Assembly (NCBI RefSeq): GCF_020184175.1
Contig: NC_065533.1
Span: 12,670,695 to 12,734,694, forward strand
Direction of reading: 5' to 3'
Origin: Aphis gossypii
Lineage: Eukaryota > Arthropoda > Insecta > Hemiptera > Aphididae
DNA length: 64,000 nt
Position numbers and translations under genes: made by a program. The notes below the pieces were generated by a model, which worked only from the letters and a program-made list of their open reading frames with translations, had not been told where the DNA came from and did not search any database. This document shows positions 60,418 to 64,000 of the stretch, one piece after another; positions within the stretch are counted from its first letter, which is position 1; the number at the start of each line of letters is the position of its first letter.

Positions 60418-60883
60418 CTGTGTATCATGCATTTGATTCTGATATCGACTTACAGAGTTTCAATATCTATTCAATGGATATTAAATAAAATTTGAACTAC
60501 AATATTGAGAATTTCTGATCATTTAAATCTATACAGTAGTAACAATACTGATACAAAAGTGTAGAATACATAAATCAATAGGTGGCTGTTGCTATGCACG
60601 CACGATATTATAATAAAAATAATAACTCTACAAACGCTCATTCAGCCAATAAATATTGCCAAACACAATTTTAACTGTTAGGCCAGAACATTAAATTTAT
60701 GTTATTATAAATATATATATTTTGTCTTATCCGTGGTAAAAAACATTTAACATTAAAAAACATTAACATTAACATTAACATTTCTTAACATTTTTGTCTT
60801 ATCAATTAGCGCAAACAGACGTTTTTAGCCATTCATTGTACTTTATTCTAACTGAGATACCAAGTTTATATAATTAATAGAAA
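60418..60883 (-). repeat. Module A repeat, inverted copy A3
   Basis: About 466 bp, nearly the reverse complement of A1 (53448-53892). It includes an extra 'acattaacattaacatt' expansion near 60750-60790. It ends, in its own sense, exactly at CACAG followed by gtaatt, and the introns beyond differ from A1. It lies just upstream of CHCH copy III. Confidence 0.8.
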
Positions 60884-62324
60884 CGTAAAATATATATATT
60901 ATCATATTATATTATATGAAAATATATTATCAACAAAAATCGTGAAATAGTGAGTTTTTAAATTATTGTAATAAACACAGTGAAACTTTATGAATAATTG
61001 GAGATTTGAGAAATCTTGAAAAATCAACAGTAAGGAGATTTAAAAACGACAAGACATCAAGAATAGCTTTATTTTAGTCATCACACTTAGTTTCTTTTAA
61101 GATATAATTCCTCTCCAAGTAAATAATTATTATGGAAACAAAATAAGTTTACTTAAATTCAATATACTTAGCATTTATTCATGATATCACATCTTTATAG
61201 TACCTACTCAAAGATCTAATTTATTTTTTTACTTAGCCATTTTTACACGTAATTTACGAAAGGTTTTTGTTATGATATCACTCATTTTTAACATCTATGC
61301 GAATAATAATAATAATAATAAAGAATTATTATCTATGGCAACGACAACGCTAGAAACGGCTGCCGTGATTCTGAGCCTAAAATAAATTTCCATTAAAAAA
61401 ATCGCACTATTTCATTTATAACTATACTAGCTGACCCCGTGCACTTCGTTGCCCGTTAAAAATGCAAATTCTATATAATATGATTCGAATTTTGATTAAT
61501 TTGTTATTTACTATTCGGTTTAACGGTGTTCAAAACTTAGACATTTTCATTGACTGTTTTGATTCTCAAAAATCTTGTGAAAGCACCACTTTAATATGCG
61601 AATTTTGTAAAATGCTTTCTTATTACACACTAAATTTGTGATACGATTTTACGAATGTACCGTGTAAATTGTAAGCATCGATCTATCATTGTTCAGGCTC
61701 TACGTTTATCAGTCAGTGAGTTACTCAAGTCATAATATTATAGTCATTCTGCTTACCGTTGCCGTGAGACTCTCTTATGATTATGAGAGCAGTATATTAT
61801 CATGTAGTCATCCACACGTGGTGGATTGCGGACCCCGCCAGATGTGTATAAGAAGTTTATAATTTCTAACACTTAAGTTTCAAAGTTATGTCATTTTTTT
61901 TTTTTACTACAGTGGGTAAAATACAATAATGTGCCATCTCGTGTTTTTTGTATTGTTGTCTGTTGGTAAAACAATAAAACTTAGTATAACTTGTTATGTT
62001 AGTCTATTGCTGTAAAAAAATGTATATTAAATATATATATTATAATCAAGCTGTCCCGACACGGCGTTGCCCGCGTATTAGTTGGTTATTTTTGCATTTT
62101 CGTAGGCCATGTATTAGTGTTATTATGTATGAGAAAATTTAATGATGACTAATAAAACTATCACAATTGAATTCATAATTTTGACTGGCGAATGGTAATA
62201 AGATAACATTTTCAAAATTATTGTAGGTCAGAGTTGGTTTGACAATGTTATTTGATAGGGTAGGCCTAAAATATAGCCCTCCATCCATCATAGCACAAAT
62301 TTAATATTTTAACTATAGAACTTT
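60884..62324. other. AT-rich DNA with two related dispersed motifs
   Basis: No gene. The motif at 61427-61455 (ctagctgaccccgtgcactt…cg) and a diverged version at 62047-62073 (caagctgtcccgacacggcg…cg) both end in 'cgttgcccg'. Such 'agctg.cccg…cgttgcc' blocks are common dispersed repeat ends in insect genomes. Confidence 0.4.
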
Positions 62325-63812
62325 ATTTTAGATTTTGAACGGAGTGATGAATGTATTGATTTTACAATGATGTATGTTTTTTTTTTTTTTGTGTCTGTGT
62401 ACAGCATAACTAGTCGAAATAATGCTTCAATTTCAAACGTCGGGGGTGGTTTCCGATGGAAAAGTGAATATCATTGGTGCATTATACAGATAAAAAGTAA
62501 ACATTTTCCGACAGTTTTCAAAAAAATCGAGAAAAACAACAAAAAAAAATGACGGAAAACGGAGATTTTTACGCAAAACCAGTTTTCGACCGAATCGATT
62601 TTTTACATGGTTATGTAATTCAAAAACTAATCACTGTAAATACTTCCAATTTTCACCAAATGTTTATGTTAGTGTTTTCTATACACAGTTAAATTTTCAA
62701 AAATTGTTGAATTTTTTTGATTTATTTATAGACCAATGAAATTTTCGATTTTTATGCGAATTTTTTTTTGAAGTGTCAGTAAAAAAATTTTGGATGACCA
62801 AAAAAACTTGAAAATTTTATACAAGGTTTCTTATGAGTTGTTCTTATTGAAGCTAAAAAAAATTAAAAATCGTTAGTCACAATTTTTTTTTATAAGCGTT
62901 TATAGTTTAAATTTGTACGAAATCTATCGAAAACGCGAAAATTTGCAAGTAATTTTGAAGTTGAAAAATCGTAAAATTTTTTGTGTTAATAACTAAGAAT
63001 TAAAAATACAACACTAAGTTTTCCATAAGTTTTCCTTCAAGTATCTATAAGTATCTCTAAGTATCGAAGCATCATTATAAGAACAATTTGAAGTGCGTTT
63101 AAATTTTAAATTTTTACGAAATTGGGTAACAATAACGATTTATCCTCAAACAATTTTAAATATTTGTTTTTATTCAAAAAGTATAAGTCGTAGATACTTG
63201 AAAATTTTACCATTTATTTAGATTGGCATTTTGATTTACTTTTTAAAATATTTTGAGTTTTTTTGAGATATTTATAGACAACTGAAATTTTCAATTTTTC
63301 TGAAAAAATTTTTTTGAAGAGTCGATAAAATTTTTTTGGCCCAATCAAAATACTTTAAAATTGTATACAAAGTTCCTCATATGTTATTCTTATAGTGATT
63401 AAAAAATTATAAGAATACATAGGCACAATTTTTTTTTATTAGCATTTGAAGTTCAATTTATGACAAAAATTCGTCAAAATTATGAATATTTGCAAATTAT
63501 TTTGTAGGTATAATTCATAAAAATGTTTGTATAGGTAGCTAAGAGTTGAAAATTTAATACAAGATTTTTCATAAGTTTAGCTTACAATAATTATAAAAGA
63601 ACTTAAATTTTGGTGCATTCAGGCCATTAAAACATAAACCACCTTTTTCACCAACCACTGGAAATTATATCCTAGGCTGACAAATCATCTTCGTTCAGAA
63701 TCGTTTTTCGTATACAATGATACCTATGATTGCATTCAAATTTAACCTACCCTAGTCCGAGGTCCACCCCACCCCCTAATGTACAGCAGAACGGTACCCA
63801 CTTGCCGGCTTT
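62325..63812 (+). repeat. R-family repeat, longest copy R6
   Basis: About 1.49 kb, from 'tagattttgaacggagtgat' to the end block 'agcagaacggtacccacttg'. Internally it has many near-repeats of 'aaatttttacgaaat', 'ttataagaatacataggcac' and poly-T/poly-A blocks, but no ORF. Related copies are R1 to R5. It could be a long non-autonomous element or a satellite-like derivative. Confidence 0.7.
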
Positions 63813-64000
63813 TTTTTATTCTAATTTCAAAACAAATTTTATTTACAATCTATACAAACAAGGTTTAATAAGTAAGTATAGTGACTATTTTACAATGGCG
63901 TGTATATACAGAGAAGGATGGCTCCCAGCAATGATACCTGACATAAATTAAGTTTTTTTCTTTCTAGTCAGTCGTAAACACTTGACAATCATAATCATTG
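63813..64000. other. Window end, nothing identified
   Basis: Short AT-rich flank of repeat R6. Confidence 0.4.

Noticed and set aside
1..64000. tRNA, rRNA or CRISPR features
   Set aside because: No cloverleaf-like GC-rich segment, rRNA match or regularly spaced repeat array was recognised on reading. A tRNAscan run would be the decisive check.

Overview
The window looks like nuclear DNA of an aphid or a closely related sap-feeding bug. It is very AT-rich, has spliced insect-type genes with long AT introns, and is crowded with transposon remnants. The organism is inferred from style and gene families, not from a marker gene.

Host genes. Two tandem 12-exon genes on the + strand (6745-17958 and 39068-44297) encode domeless-like class I cytokine receptors, the receptor of the insect JAK/STAT pathway. 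Exon phases match throughout and several exon lengths are identical, so they are duplicates. Both reading frames stay open through a signal peptide, an Ig-like domain and five fibronectin-III modules. Both then stop with no transmembrane segment or cytoplasmic tail, so each is predicted to be a secreted ectodomain. A 3-exon gene at 47453-48927 encodes a 207-residue protein resembling DUF4485. A spliced HARBI1-like nuclease gene (49879-51883) lacks its last exon. An unrecognised gene with two alternative 3' exons lies at 56852-57718, and a broken relative of it at 52613-52935. At 58.85-60.4 kb are four decayed copies of a CHCHD2/10-like twin CX9C gene.

Mobile DNA. Between the two receptor genes sits a complete, very young Ty3/gypsy element on the - strand (21922-29010). 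Its 226-bp LTRs appear identical. It has a 4-bp target duplication, a tRNA-Ser primer site, a purine tract, gag, a canonical -1 frameshift signal, pol and a proline-rich third ORF. Its GC content is far above its surroundings. Other elements are three Mutator-like (MULE) transposase remnants, a hAT MITE, a roughly 690-bp foldback element, a non-LTR reverse transcriptase fragment in a receptor intron, and six copies of a long AT-rich repeat family (R). A second repeat (module A) occurs four times and lies upstream of unrelated coding fragments.

The first 6.7 kb, 17.9-21.9 kb, 32.5-35.5 kb, 44.3-45.8 kb and 60.9-62.3 kb hold no gene I can support. All exon boundaries were read by eye from GT/AG sites, reading frame and alignment of the two paralogues. 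No database search was run.
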